Shown here: one piece after another, positions 18,233 through 26,117 of the stretch
Layout: each line of letters begins with the position of its first letter
Numbering within the stretch: the first letter of the stretch is position 1
Source of the DNA: Myxococcales bacterium
GTDB taxonomy: Bacteria > Myxococcota_A > Polyangia > Polyangiales > Polyangiaceae
Direction of reading: 5' to 3'
DNA length: 64,000 bases
Assembly: GCA_016706225.1 (NCBI GenBank)
Contig: JADJKB010000006.1
Span: 62,001 to 126,000 of the forward strand
Position numbers and translations under genes: made by a program
The notes under the pieces: generated by a model
The model's input: the letters and a program-made list of their open reading frames with translations, nothing else
The model's database searches: none
Told to the model about the DNA's origin: nothing

Positions 18233-19666
18233 ATGGGCCGCTCGTCCACCGCGGCGATGCTGTTGACGCTTCTGGTCGGTGGCTGTCTTGCCATCGACGA
18301 GGTCAACCCGTCGGCGGTCGACGGGGGTAGCGCCGACGCGGGCCCGGAGGGTGGCGTCTGGCCGTGTACGGTCGGGCGTGCCGACTGCGACGGCAAGACC
18401 TCGAACGGTTGTGAGGTCGATACGCTGACGGATCCCACGAGCTGCGGCGTATGTGGTCAGAACTGCGCGAGCGCACCGAATGCGGAGCCGTCGTGTGCTG
18501 GCGGGCAGTGCACCATCACCTGCGACGAGCTGGCCGGCGATTGTGACGGCAACCCGGCGAACGGCTGCGAAATGGCCACAGCAGACGACGCGCTGAACTG
18601 TGGAACTTGCAAACACAGCTGCGGGACCACGAATACTTCGAGCTCGGTGTGCCAGTCCGGAAAGTGTGTGATCGCCTGCACGGCCGCGTGGGGCAACTGC
18701 GACGGCGATGACTCGAACGGGTGTGAAACGTCGCTTGGGGATCAGAAGAATTGCGGCTCGTGCGGCCGCGATTGCAAGGACACCCAGTGCGACACGGGGC
18801 AGTGCGCGCCCACTCAAATGACAAACGATGCCAAGGGGACGACCGCGCTCGGAGTGAAGAGCGGCGTTCTCTACCTGGCCCGCGAATACAGCAAGTTCAA
18901 CCCCATCACGAGCACGACCTCGACCGTTCAAGATATCGTCTCGATTGGCTCCCCCGGGGCGAACCCGAGCGTGCTCGACAAGAAGACCGGCGGGGTCAAG
19001 GCACTCGTGCCCGCCCCCTCCGGAAGTCTGTACTTGTTCGCAGCGGGTTGCCTGCTGGAGCTTCCGTCCGGCGCGAGCGCAGCACAGAGCATTGCCTGCG
19101 CCGGCTCGAAGAACACACCCGGTGCCGTGGCGGTCGACGCGACGAGCGTCTACTGGACTGTGTCCGGCGCGGTCTACGCTCGACCGTTCAGCGGTGGAAC
19201 CACCACGACCCTCATCAGCACCGGCGCTAGCCCGAACAGCCTCGCGGCGGAGAGCGGCACGGCCTTCTACTTCGATGGGAGCCACATCGCGCGGGTCGGT
19301 CCGGGCAGCACCACCCCCAAGTTCCTCGCGGACGAGACCAGCGTGGCGCAGCTGTCAGTCGGGGGTGGCTGGGTGAGCTGGGCGGTTCCTTCCGGGGTCG
19401 TGCGCCGTGTGTCGATCACCGGCGGAGCAGTCGAAGACTTCGCCACCAATCAAGGTACGCTGAGTCTCCTCTTGGGAGACGCGACGGAGCTGTTCTGGTG
19501 GGGCGCTGCCTCGGCGAAGGTGATGAAGAAGCCTCTCTCGGGCGGGACGGAACAGCTGTTCGTGCAGAACGGGTCCACTGCGACCGACATTCTCTGGGGT
19601 CTGGACGGAACGCATTTGTACTGGATGCGAATCGGCGACAAATCGGTGTACCGGCTGAGTCGATAG
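18233..19666 (+). CDS. Lipoprotein with Cys-rich repeats and beta-propeller
   Basis: A 477-residue exported protein. The signal peptide ends in the lipobox LLVGGC (Cys18). Residues about 45-200 hold three Cys-rich repeats of the form DCDG-x-NGCE...CGTC-x-C. From about 205 on, repeated strands (VYWTVSGAVYARPFSGG, LFWWGAASAKVMKKPLSGG, HLYWMRIGDKSVYRLSR) form a DUF5050/NHL-like propeller with the Y/FW-x(n)-G pattern. Likely outer-membrane anchored and surface-facing. This module order is a myxobacterial hallmark. The ligand is unknown. Confidence 0.85.
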   Translation: MGRSSTAAMLLTLLVGGCLAIDEVNPSAVDGGSADAGPEGGVWPCTVGRADCDGKTSNGCEVDTLTDPTSCGVCGQNCASAPNAEPSCAGGQCTITCDELAGDCDGNPANGCEMATADDALNCGTCKHSCGTTNTSSSVCQSGKCVIACTAAWGNCDGDDSNGCETSLGDQKNCGSCGRDCKDTQCDTGQCAPTQMTNDAKGTTALGVKSGVLYLAREYSKFNPITSTTSTVQDIVSIGSPGANPSVLDKKTGGVKALVPAPSGSLYLFAAGCLLELPSGASAAQSIACAGSKNTPGAVAVDATSVYWTVSGAVYARPFSGGTTTTLISTGASPNSLAAESGTAFYFDGSHIARVGPGSTTPKFLADETSVAQLSVGGGWVSWAVPSGVVRRVSITGGAVEDFATNQGTLSLLLGDATELFWWGAASAKVMKKPLSGGTEQLFVQNGSTATDILWGLDGTHLYWMRIGDKSVYRLSR

Positions 19667-19743
19667 TCGCGCTCGGGGCCGACGCATGACGATTGCGCCT
19701 GTGCCTTCGACGAGCCCGAAGAAACCTGCTTCACTCCGTCACC

Positions 19744-20364
19744 ATGTTGGCGCCGGCGTCGCCATCCCCCGCGTTCTGGTTCGCGCTCTCGGCGCTGTGT
19801 CTGGCGTGCTCCGAGAGTGAGGGGGCCAGTGTCGGCACGGCGCGCCCCGACGCAAGCGCGCTTCCTCCAAAGCCGGTCGAGGTGCAGCCCGGATTTTTCA
19901 CCGTGCAAGGTGAACCCTTGCGCCTGCTGGCCGACGGAGACGACCTGCCGGTTCGATTGGCGAGTCAAGGCGGGTACGCGGCCTTTGCTGGCGCACGCGT
20001 CGCGGGCATGCCGCCGGGCGCCGTGCACATGACGGCGGAGCTGATCGATCCCACCACGGAGCAGATCTTGGTCAGCGACACGCGCGTCGTGAAGCTCGAA
20101 CCCACGCCGGACGCTTCGGAGAAGGTGGAGCCCCCTTCGGAGGACAACTCCAACTTCCTGCACCTGGTTGCCTGCCCCAACTACGGCGAACGCATGGTGC
20201 ATGGGCTCGAGTGGCGACTCGTCGTGCGCGTGGACGACGACGAGTACGTTGGCGCGGCCAGTGTGAACGTCGTGCCGCGCTGCACCTACGGCTCCCGCTT
20301 CTGGCAGTGCCTGTGTGAGTGCCAGCCGGGCTACGTCTTCGGCAAGTGTGGGGCGCCTCACTGA
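19744..20364 (+). CDS. Putative lipoprotein, 206 aa
   Basis: The signal peptide ends LSALCLAC with a candidate lipidated Cys near residue 22. The mature part has beta-rich segments (VEVQPGFFTVQGEPLRLLAD, VHMTAELIDPTTEQILVSD) and a Cys-rich end with six Cys (VVPRCTYGSRFWQCLCECQP...GKCG). I do not recognise the family. It is followed on the same strand by a methyltransferase gene 72 bp downstream. Confidence 0.75.
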   Translation: MLAPASPSPAFWFALSALCLACSESEGASVGTARPDASALPPKPVEVQPGFFTVQGEPLRLLADGDDLPVRLASQGGYAAFAGARVAGMPPGAVHMTAELIDPTTEQILVSDTRVVKLEPTPDASEKVEPPSEDNSNFLHLVACPNYGERMVHGLEWRLVVRVDDDEYVGAASVNVVPRCTYGSRFWQCLCECQPGYVFGKCGAPH

Positions 20365-20436
20365 TGGCGCGCCTGGAATTGCCCTGGATTTCGCCCTGGC
20401 TCAGCGCGCGGAGCGAGAAGGAGTAAAGCTCGAACC

Positions 20437-21225
20437 ATGCGTTTGCCACGCCTGCAGCTGTTCGAGTTCAACGACCTCGACTGGGTTGGGTCCGACGTGC
20501 GCGATACCGTCGTGGAGTCGCTGAGCCGGGGCCTGAGCTGGGGCCGGACACTCACCGGGATGGTCGAGCCGTTCGCGGAGTTCCTGGACGCCGCGGGCAC
20601 GGAGCGTGTGATCGATCTCTGCGCCGGCGCGGGAGGCCCGGCTGAGATCGTCGTGAACGAGTTTCGACGCGTCGGGCGCGAGCCGCCGGAGTTGCTCTTG
20701 ACGGACTTGTATCCCCGCGAGCGAGCCTGGGCGCGGGTCACCGCGCGTGAGCCCAAGATCCAGGCGCACTACACGGCGCTGGACGCAACCGCGATCCCGG
20801 CGGAGACCAGCCACGGCCGAGCGCGGGCCATCATCAATGCGTTTCACCATTTCCCGCCCGAGCTCGCCCGCGAGATCCTGGCCGACGCGGTGCGCTCGCG
20901 CGCGTCCATCTGGGTGTCGGAGGCGTTCGACCGAAACCCGCTTCAGTTCCTCGCCTTTGCTCCCTTTGGTCTGGCGGCGCTCCTGGCCAACCCGGTGCTC
21001 ACGCCCGAGCGCACGCTGGGCAAGACCGTGCTCGCTTGGGGGGTCACGCCGCTCACCTTGGGCATCAGCGCGTGGGACGGCTTCGTGAGCACACTCCGGG
21101 TCTACGAAGAGGGTGAGCTGCGAGAGATGGTCGAGCCCTTCGGCGCCGACTACCGCTGGGAGTTCGGCACGTATCGGTACGCCCTGGGTGGCAAGGGTTA
21201 CTTCTTCTGGGGCGCGCCGACGTGA
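20437..21225 (+). CDS. Class I SAM-dependent methyltransferase
   Basis: A 262-residue protein with the Rossmann motif VIDLCAGAGGPAEIVVNEF near residues 58-76, an acidic second strand (LLLTDLYP) and an INAFHHF motif near 130, consistent with class I methyltransferases. The C-terminal half has hydrophobic stretches (FLAFAPFGLAALLANP, VTPLTLGISAWDGFV), so it may act at the membrane or on a lipid. The substrate cannot be told. The ATG at 20437 is the only good start. Confidence 0.8.
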   Translation: MRLPRLQLFEFNDLDWVGSDVRDTVVESLSRGLSWGRTLTGMVEPFAEFLDAAGTERVIDLCAGAGGPAEIVVNEFRRVGREPPELLLTDLYPRERAWARVTAREPKIQAHYTALDATAIPAETSHGRARAIINAFHHFPPELAREILADAVRSRASIWVSEAFDRNPLQFLAFAPFGLAALLANPVLTPERTLGKTVLAWGVTPLTLGISAWDGFVSTLRVYEEGELREMVEPFGADYRWEFGTYRYALGGKGYFFWGAPT

Positions 21226-21259
21226 AGAGGCCGAGCGCGCGCCGCTGCGAGCGCGGTGC

Positions 21260-22300
21260 TCACTTGCGGGAAGATGCCCGCGCTTTGAGCTCTTTTGCGT
21301 GCTCCGGCGCGGCAAACTGCAGCCAGCCGTCCTTGGCCAACTCCGCGTAGAACGCGACATAAGCCTCACGACACTGCTGTACGGTCGCGAAGCTCTTCTT
21401 CTCCGAGCGGGAAGGCGCGGGGCTCTTCAGGCTCTCGTGCATCAAGTCGAACGCCTGGGGCCACTTGCGCAGGCAGAGCGAGCGCGTCCCGTCCTTGTCG
21501 ATGAAATAGCGCCAGGTGTTGGAAGGATCTGCGTCGCACTCGGGCCACTCCTCGAGGGGCGCGCCTCCGCGTGTGCGTTTGGCCGCCGGCTTGGCTCTCT
21601 CGACCAGCGCTTTGACGGCGACGATGCGAGCCGGGTAACCCGCGGCCTTCATCGCGGCCAGAGTGATGTTCACGCGCGACCGATCGACCATGACCACGGC
21701 GTGCTGGTCGGTACCGGTGTCCAAGCTCAGAAAAACTACACCCGCCGGCTCCGCGCGGGCGGCGATGGCCTGAAGAAAACGCTCCGCCGTCACGTTCTCG
21801 AGGCTCGTGAAGTCCAGCGAATCCGCCCAGCGGAAGTCGAGCTTGTTGGGCGCCTTCAGCTTGCGCACGCGCAGCAGGACCTCCTTCGCCGAGGCATTGC
21901 CCTCGACCAGCGCGACCCGTCCATCGGCGTCGAGCCCATCGAGCAGCGCGAAGAACGGCAAGCGAGGTGTCGGCGTCGTCACGCCGCGCTTTGCGAGCTC
22001 GGGGCGGTGTCGTGTGACGTAGCCCGTTGGATTCTCCACGGCGAGGCGCACGCGCGCGGAGACCTTCATCGCCCCAGGAGCCAACGTCTCGGCGGCCTTG
22101 ATGATCAGCGCGCTCTTGCTCAACGCCGCCGGCTTGGCCTGAGCGGATTTCGGGCTCGCTGTTGCCGGCTTCGAGGCTGCCGCGGAGGGCTGTGCTTTTG
22201 TCTTCAGTGGATTGGGCTTTTTTGCAGAGGTCGATTGGGATTTCGCGGGCGCGGGCCTGGCTCCGGCAGCTGGTTTCGCTTTTGCCGTCGGACGCTTCAT
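21260..22300 (-). CDS. Hypothetical protein with basic Ala/Lys-rich N-terminus
   Basis: A 346-residue protein starting MKRPTAKAKPAAG. The first 60 residues are Lys/Ala/Pro-rich, like histone H1-type tails. The rest is globular (LPFFALLDGLDADGRVALVE, FVAL-type strands, VVFLSLDTGTDQHAVVMVD, WRYFIDKDGTRSLCLRKWPQ). I do not recognise the domain. Codons upstream of 22300 would add an atypical extension. A tail of this type could bind DNA, but nothing proves that. It is transcribed toward the methyltransferase. Confidence 0.7.
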   Translation of the reverse strand: MKRPTAKAKPAAGARPAPAKSQSTSAKKPNPLKTKAQPSAAASKPATASPKSAQAKPAALSKSALIIKAAETLAPGAMKVSARVRLAVENPTGYVTRHRPELAKRGVTTPTPRLPFFALLDGLDADGRVALVEGNASAKEVLLRVRKLKAPNKLDFRWADSLDFTSLENVTAERFLQAIAARAEPAGVVFLSLDTGTDQHAVVMVDRSRVNITLAAMKAAGYPARIVAVKALVERAKPAAKRTRGGAPLEEWPECDADPSNTWRYFIDKDGTRSLCLRKWPQAFDLMHESLKSPAPSRSEKKSFATVQQCREAYVAFYAELAKDGWLQFAAPEHAKELKARASSRK

Positions 22301-22440
22301 GGCCTTCGCCCGCCACATGGCAGAACGCGGTCCGTGGCGCAAGCAATCACTGACCCGGCGCCGCCGCCCGGAGCCCTTGCAAGATCGCCGCTGGTGCGGC
22401 CGCGCGGCCCGTCGAGGGCAAAGCTGGCCGCGTCGCGTGG

Positions 22441-23085
22441 TCAGCGCGAACGCTGTTTCCGGCGGGATGCGGACGCACTTTCAGCGGCGGGCGCCCTGGC
22501 CAGGGTGGGTCCGGGTTCGGCCTTGGCTCGCGCCAGTCCGGGTGAAACCACGCTGCTCGGCCCCTGCGTCAACAGCAACACGAGCTCCGTCAAGTCTTCG
22601 GGCGAAAGATCCGGCGTCAAGAGCGCGATGTGTTCGTCGAGCTCACGAGTCTCGAAGTAAGCGTTGGAACATTCCGGATGAATGAAGCCAATGGGCTCGG
22701 TGCGCCCCTCCTCGAAGATCCCCAACGACATGCGCCACCCGCCATCTGAGATCAGCTCCTTGCACGACCGGCAGCGGGCGCGTCCCGACGGCGCGCGCTC
22801 GGCGTGGAGCAATCGCGTGGAACGCGGGTGAGCGACACCAATCGCGGCAACTCGTTCCAGCCGCTGGCGATCGTGTACGTCGAGCTCCGTGCCGGAGAGC
22901 GCTGCGAGGAATTTCTCGCTCCGGTTGCACGCGGCGCAGCCGAGGTGAAAAAAGAAGGTTGCTTCGCCCTCGCCGAAGGGATTCGGCAGCGTTTCTCCGA
23001 AACGCAGGTCCCCCTTTTCGATCTTGCGGCCGCAGCCCCGACAGCCTGCGCGCCCCGTCGTCGCCCTTTCGAGAACGTCCGCCAC
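22441..23085 (-). CDS. PARP-type zinc-finger protein
   Basis: A 214-residue protein with two zinc-finger-like units: CRGCGRKIEKGDLRFGE...FFHLGCA near residues 15-51, and CRSCKELISDGGWRMSLG...GFIHPECS near 105-140. The CxxC-x(n)-HxxC spacing and the following G-x-W/L-R strand are those of PARP-type fingers, which bind DNA ends in eukaryotic PARP1 and ligase III. There is no ADP-ribosyltransferase or ligase domain; the tail is an Ala/Ser/Arg-rich stretch. Bacterial zf-PARP proteins are known from Myxococcota, without an established function. Confidence 0.78.
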   Translation of the reverse strand: MADVLERATTGRAGCRGCGRKIEKGDLRFGETLPNPFGEGEATFFFHLGCAACNRSEKFLAALSGTELDVHDRQRLERVAAIGVAHPRSTRLLHAERAPSGRARCRSCKELISDGGWRMSLGIFEEGRTEPIGFIHPECSNAYFETRELDEHIALLTPDLSPEDLTELVLLLTQGPSSVVSPGLARAKAEPGPTLARAPAAESASASRRKQRSR

Positions 23086-23193
23086 GCCGCAAATTGGACG
23101 GCGGCTCAGTCTGGGCGGGCAACAAAAAGACCACCGGCCCGCTCCCGTCCTGTGTGACGCGGGCGGGCCGGAGGCCGGCGCACGTGCGCCGGG

Positions 23194-24057
23194 TCAGTTA
23201 CAGAAGTACTGGTTGTTCAGACAGACGCAGGTCGTGTTGCCGTACTGGCACTGTGTCGTCGCCGGCAAGTTGCAGTTGTTGCCGGGGTTCGGCTCCTGAT
23301 TGGGGCAGCCGTTCGCGCTCGGTGTGTTGCAGTTCCAGTTGCCCTGGGAGCAGGAACACGCGGTCGTGCCCCACGCGCACTGAAGGCCCGACTGTTGAGT
23401 CGTGCACGAGGCGTTGTCCTGCGGCGCAGTGGCCGGGCACGCCGAGCAATTCCAGGTGTTGCCAAAACACCCGCAGTGCTGATCGCCGTAGTTGCAGCGC
23501 GCGCCGCCGCTGTTGCACTGTGCGTCTTCCGCCGGCTTCGTCGCCGGACATTGATTGCAGTTCCACTGCTTGTTGTTGTTGAACGACGTGAAGCACGTGC
23601 ACTGGTTGTTGTTGTACGGGCAATTCAACCCGGTGCTGAAGGTGGTGCAGTTCGAGTTGTCCTGAGGGGCCTGGGTCGGACAAGTCGCGTTGCCGCCACC
23701 CGCGCCGCCGGTACCTGCGCCGCCCGTGCCCGCGCCGCCCGTGCCCGCGCCGCCCGTGCCCGCGCCGCCCGTGCCTGCGCCTGCCGCGCCGCCCGTGCCT
23801 GCGCCACCACCCGTCGCTGCGCCGGCCGCGCCGCCACTCGTGGTGCCGGCAGAGCCACCGCTCGAAGTGCCACCGCTCGAAGTGCCACCGCTCGAAGTGC
23901 CACCGCTCGAAGTGCCACCGCTCGAGGCACCGCCGCTCGAGGCGCCGCCCGTGCTCTTTCCGCCGCTGCCGCTGTCGTCACTGCTACCGCCGCAGGCGCC
24001 GACGAGTCCGACCGCGCTCAACACACACACTGCAGCAAGGAAGTTCTTCTTTGTCAT
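23194..24057 (-). CDS. Lipoprotein with Gly/Ser/Thr stalk and Cys-rich modules
   Basis: A 287-residue protein. Signal peptide and lipobox VGLVGAC (Cys22) are followed by a low-complexity stalk of SSGGT and GTGGA repeats (residues about 30-125). Then come four Cys-rich units of the type CP-x-QAPQDNS-x-C...C-x-YNNNQCTCF, ending CVCLNNQYFCN. It is a paralog of the gene at 60111, with which it shares organisation and CPAT(K/A)P-type motifs. The stalk probably projects the Cys modules from the outer membrane. The function of the modules is unknown. Confidence 0.85.
   Translation of the reverse strand: MTKKNFLAAVCVLSAVGLVGACGGSSDDSGSGGKSTGGASSGGASSGGTSSGGTSSGGTSSGGTSSGGSAGTTSGGAAGAATGGGAGTGGAAGAGTGGAGTGGAGTGGAGTGGAGTGGAGGGNATCPTQAPQDNSNCTTFSTGLNCPYNNNQCTCFTSFNNNKQWNCNQCPATKPAEDAQCNSGGARCNYGDQHCGCFGNTWNCSACPATAPQDNASCTTQQSGLQCAWGTTACSCSQGNWNCNTPSANGCPNQEPNPGNNCNLPATTQCQYGNTTCVCLNNQYFCN
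23700..23950. repeat. 15-nt tandem repeats encoding the lipoprotein stalk
   Basis: Two arrays of 15-nt units lie inside the stalk of the lipoprotein at 23194-24057. One encodes GTGGA (about 23700-23790), the other SSGGT (about 23855-23935, five near-identical units). The repeats are in frame, so unit changes alter stalk length without shifting the frame. Confidence 0.8.
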
Positions 24058-24204
24058 GGTAAGTCCCTCAACCAGGCGAGATTACCACAGGGTCAGGGGA
24101 CCCGCGGCGCTCGTGTCGCCGGGCGCATGGCGGGGCTTGGTCTGATTACGCCGCGCTGGCCTGGCGGGTCCGCGCGGCGCGCCTTCGGTGGTAGGTTTCC
24201 AGAC

Positions 24205-24771
24205 ATGAGACTCCGCTCAGCGCTCGTCCCTTCGGGTTGGCTGTTTTCGTGCGTGCTTCTTCCGCTCGCGTGCAGCGCGGATGGCGAGGGCGGCGGTTCG
24301 GCAGGGTCAGCTGTGGGCGGGGCAAGCGGGAGCTCGAGTGGTGGAGCCTCCGGCGACGGGGGTGGCGTCGGCGGTGCCGTTTCGGGCGGGGGAAGCGCTG
24401 GAAACACGTCGGGTGGGGGCAGCGCGGGTAGTGGGGGGACCGCCGGAGTCGCCGGTGACGCCGGCGCAGATGCACCGGCCGATGCGAGCGTGTGCACTCT
24501 CACCAAGCCGTATTCTTCCAAGAACGCCGCCTGCAACGCCTGTGCGGAGAAGGAATGCTGCGCGGCGATCAACGTTTGTTACGCGAGCTCGGACTGTGAC
24601 GACGGTTACGTGAACTGCATCCTCGCCTGCGCGCTGTTGCCGGGGGACGCCGGCGATGCGGGGGTCGCAGACTGCCTCAGTGATTGCGACAAGCAGTATC
24701 CGAAGGGCAAGGCAGAGTACGACGCGGCGATCGGCTGTGCCGATACGATGTGCGCTGGGCCGTGCGGCTGA
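24205..24771 (+). CDS. Small Cys-rich lipoprotein
   Basis: A 188-residue protein. The signal peptide ends LLPLAC (Cys23), followed by a Gly/Ser stalk to about residue 90. The C-terminal domain of about 95 residues has ten Cys in pairs (CNACAEKECCAAINVC, CDDGYVNCILAC, CLSDCDKQ, CADTMCAGPCG). This resembles the Cys-helix domain seen in many myxobacterial lipoproteins and in the C-terminal region of the protease at 26118. It is divergent from the lipoprotein at 23194. Confidence 0.8.
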   Translation: MRLRSALVPSGWLFSCVLLPLACSADGEGGGSAGSAVGGASGSSSGGASGDGGGVGGAVSGGGSAGNTSGGGSAGSGGTAGVAGDAGADAPADASVCTLTKPYSSKNAACNACAEKECCAAINVCYASSDCDDGYVNCILACALLPGDAGDAGVADCLSDCDKQYPKGKAEYDAAIGCADTMCAGPCG

Positions 24772-24903
24772 GCGCGGGACCGTGCAGCTGAGATCGCGTT
24801 CGTGCGACTGAGAGCGCGTCCGCTCAGTACGAGAAGCTACAGGTGTAGCTGCAGCCCGCGACCTGGATGTTGCCGAACTCGCCGCCGGCCGCACGCACTC
24901 GGT

Positions 24904-25926
24904 TCAGATCAGATCGAGGCCGAGACGCAGCGTCAACGTCGGCAAGAGTCCATAGGTCTCGAGACCGTCGTCCACGACTGCCGCTGCTTCGTTGATCTTC
25001 GGATCGTCGGCCGCGCCGCCGCTGCCGGTCACTCGGGTATCGGCCTTGAACACCTTCGTCGCGCCCACCGCGAGCGCGAGCACGACGCGCTCGGCGATCT
25101 TGGCCTGATAACCGAGCTCCACGAAACCGAGGCCCAGCGTGCTGTCGACGGTCTCGCTGCCGCCGAGACCGGGAACGCCGCTCAGCTCTGCGGAGTTCAA
25201 CTCTCCGCGGAGTGTCACGCGCGCGTAGCCCGCGTCGAGGTACACCCCGACGCTGCGGAACGGGCGGTATCCCACGCCGGCACGCCACACCTTGCCGCTG
25301 TCGAATCCGTTCTCGAGCACCGTGCCCACTACGGGATCGGAGCTGATCTGCGCGGCGGTTCCCATGATGCGCCCCAAGTACATGCTCGGCACCCAGCCGT
25401 AGCCGCCGAAGAAACGCAGGCCCACGGGTGTCTCGAAGGTTGCTTGCAGGCCGGCGTCGATCGGTGCGCGCGTCACGCCTTCGATGGAGAGCATCCAGAG
25501 ATCGCGCTCGCGGGCGGAAGGCTCGGGGGTGACCTGGTCGGGGCCGCGGCTCTGGCGTTCATTCAACGAGCGCGTGCTCGGATGGTTGCGAAAGAGGGAG
25601 ACCTCCCATTCCGGAGCGGTGTTCGTCGGTCGGCTTCGCGCGGCCGTCGGAGGTCGTGCTGGGGGCGGCGCGGCATGGTTGGCTGGCTGGGGCGGCGCAG
25701 TCTTGGGAGCCGCGCCGGGCAAGAGCGGCAGGGCGGCCACGACCTTCGGGGAGAGGCGATCCAGGCTCGATTCGCGAGCGGGCGGCGGGTCCGCAGTTTC
25801 CGTGACGAGGGGAAAGCTCGCGCGGGCCATCGGCAGCGGTTCTCCGGCGGCAGCCGGGTGAGTCATGCCCAGGAGGGCGAAGGACGCGGCGAGCGAGAGG
25901 AGTGGACCCTTTGACATCAATGGCAA
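24904..25926 (-). CDS. Putative outer-membrane beta-barrel protein
   Basis: A 340-residue protein with signal peptide LLSLAASFALLGMTHPAAAG. A Pro/Ala-rich periplasmic stretch runs to about residue 105, then alternating-hydrophobicity strands (GVTRAPIDAGLQATFETPVG, VGVYLDAGYARVTLRGELN, LGLGFVELGYQAKIAERVVL) end in LTLRLGLDLI. The last strand lacks the classical terminal aromatic but otherwise fits a small barrel of about 8-10 strands. The start could also be ATG at 25917. Confidence 0.65.
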   Translation of the reverse strand: MPLMSKGPLLSLAASFALLGMTHPAAAGEPLPMARASFPLVTETADPPPARESSLDRLSPKVVAALPLLPGAAPKTAPPQPANHAAPPPARPPTAARSRPTNTAPEWEVSLFRNHPSTRSLNERQSRGPDQVTPEPSARERDLWMLSIEGVTRAPIDAGLQATFETPVGLRFFGGYGWVPSMYLGRIMGTAAQISSDPVVGTVLENGFDSGKVWRAGVGYRPFRSVGVYLDAGYARVTLRGELNSAELSGVPGLGGSETVDSTLGLGFVELGYQAKIAERVVLALAVGATKVFKADTRVTGSGGAADDPKINEAAAVVDDGLETYGLLPTLTLRLGLDLI

Positions 25927-26117
25927 CGCCCTGATCGATGCGGGCGCCTCACTGGTGATTCACGGTCTCCGGCCCCAAGAGTTGAGTACTCCGACGCACG
26001 CGGACGAAATGAGGTGCGTGCATCGACTACACGCGCAGCCACAGGCGAAGCCTCGCGCGCACGGGTTGCGCGCCCGCGTCGACCTCGCTGTGAGCCGGCG
26101 TCGTCCCGCGCGCCCGC

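Noticed and set aside
23690..24145. Long plus-strand frame encoding a Pro/Val/Ala repeat protein (PPVPAP)
   Set aside because: It is the antisense of the Gly-rich stalk of the lipoprotein at 23194; repeat DNA of this composition is open in several frames. No start context or domain.
24826..24903. Minus-strand peptide ending AGCSYTCSFSY next to the outer-membrane protein gene
   Set aside because: It looks like the C-terminus of a small exported protein, but no body or start is attached; too short to call a gene, though it could be a remnant.
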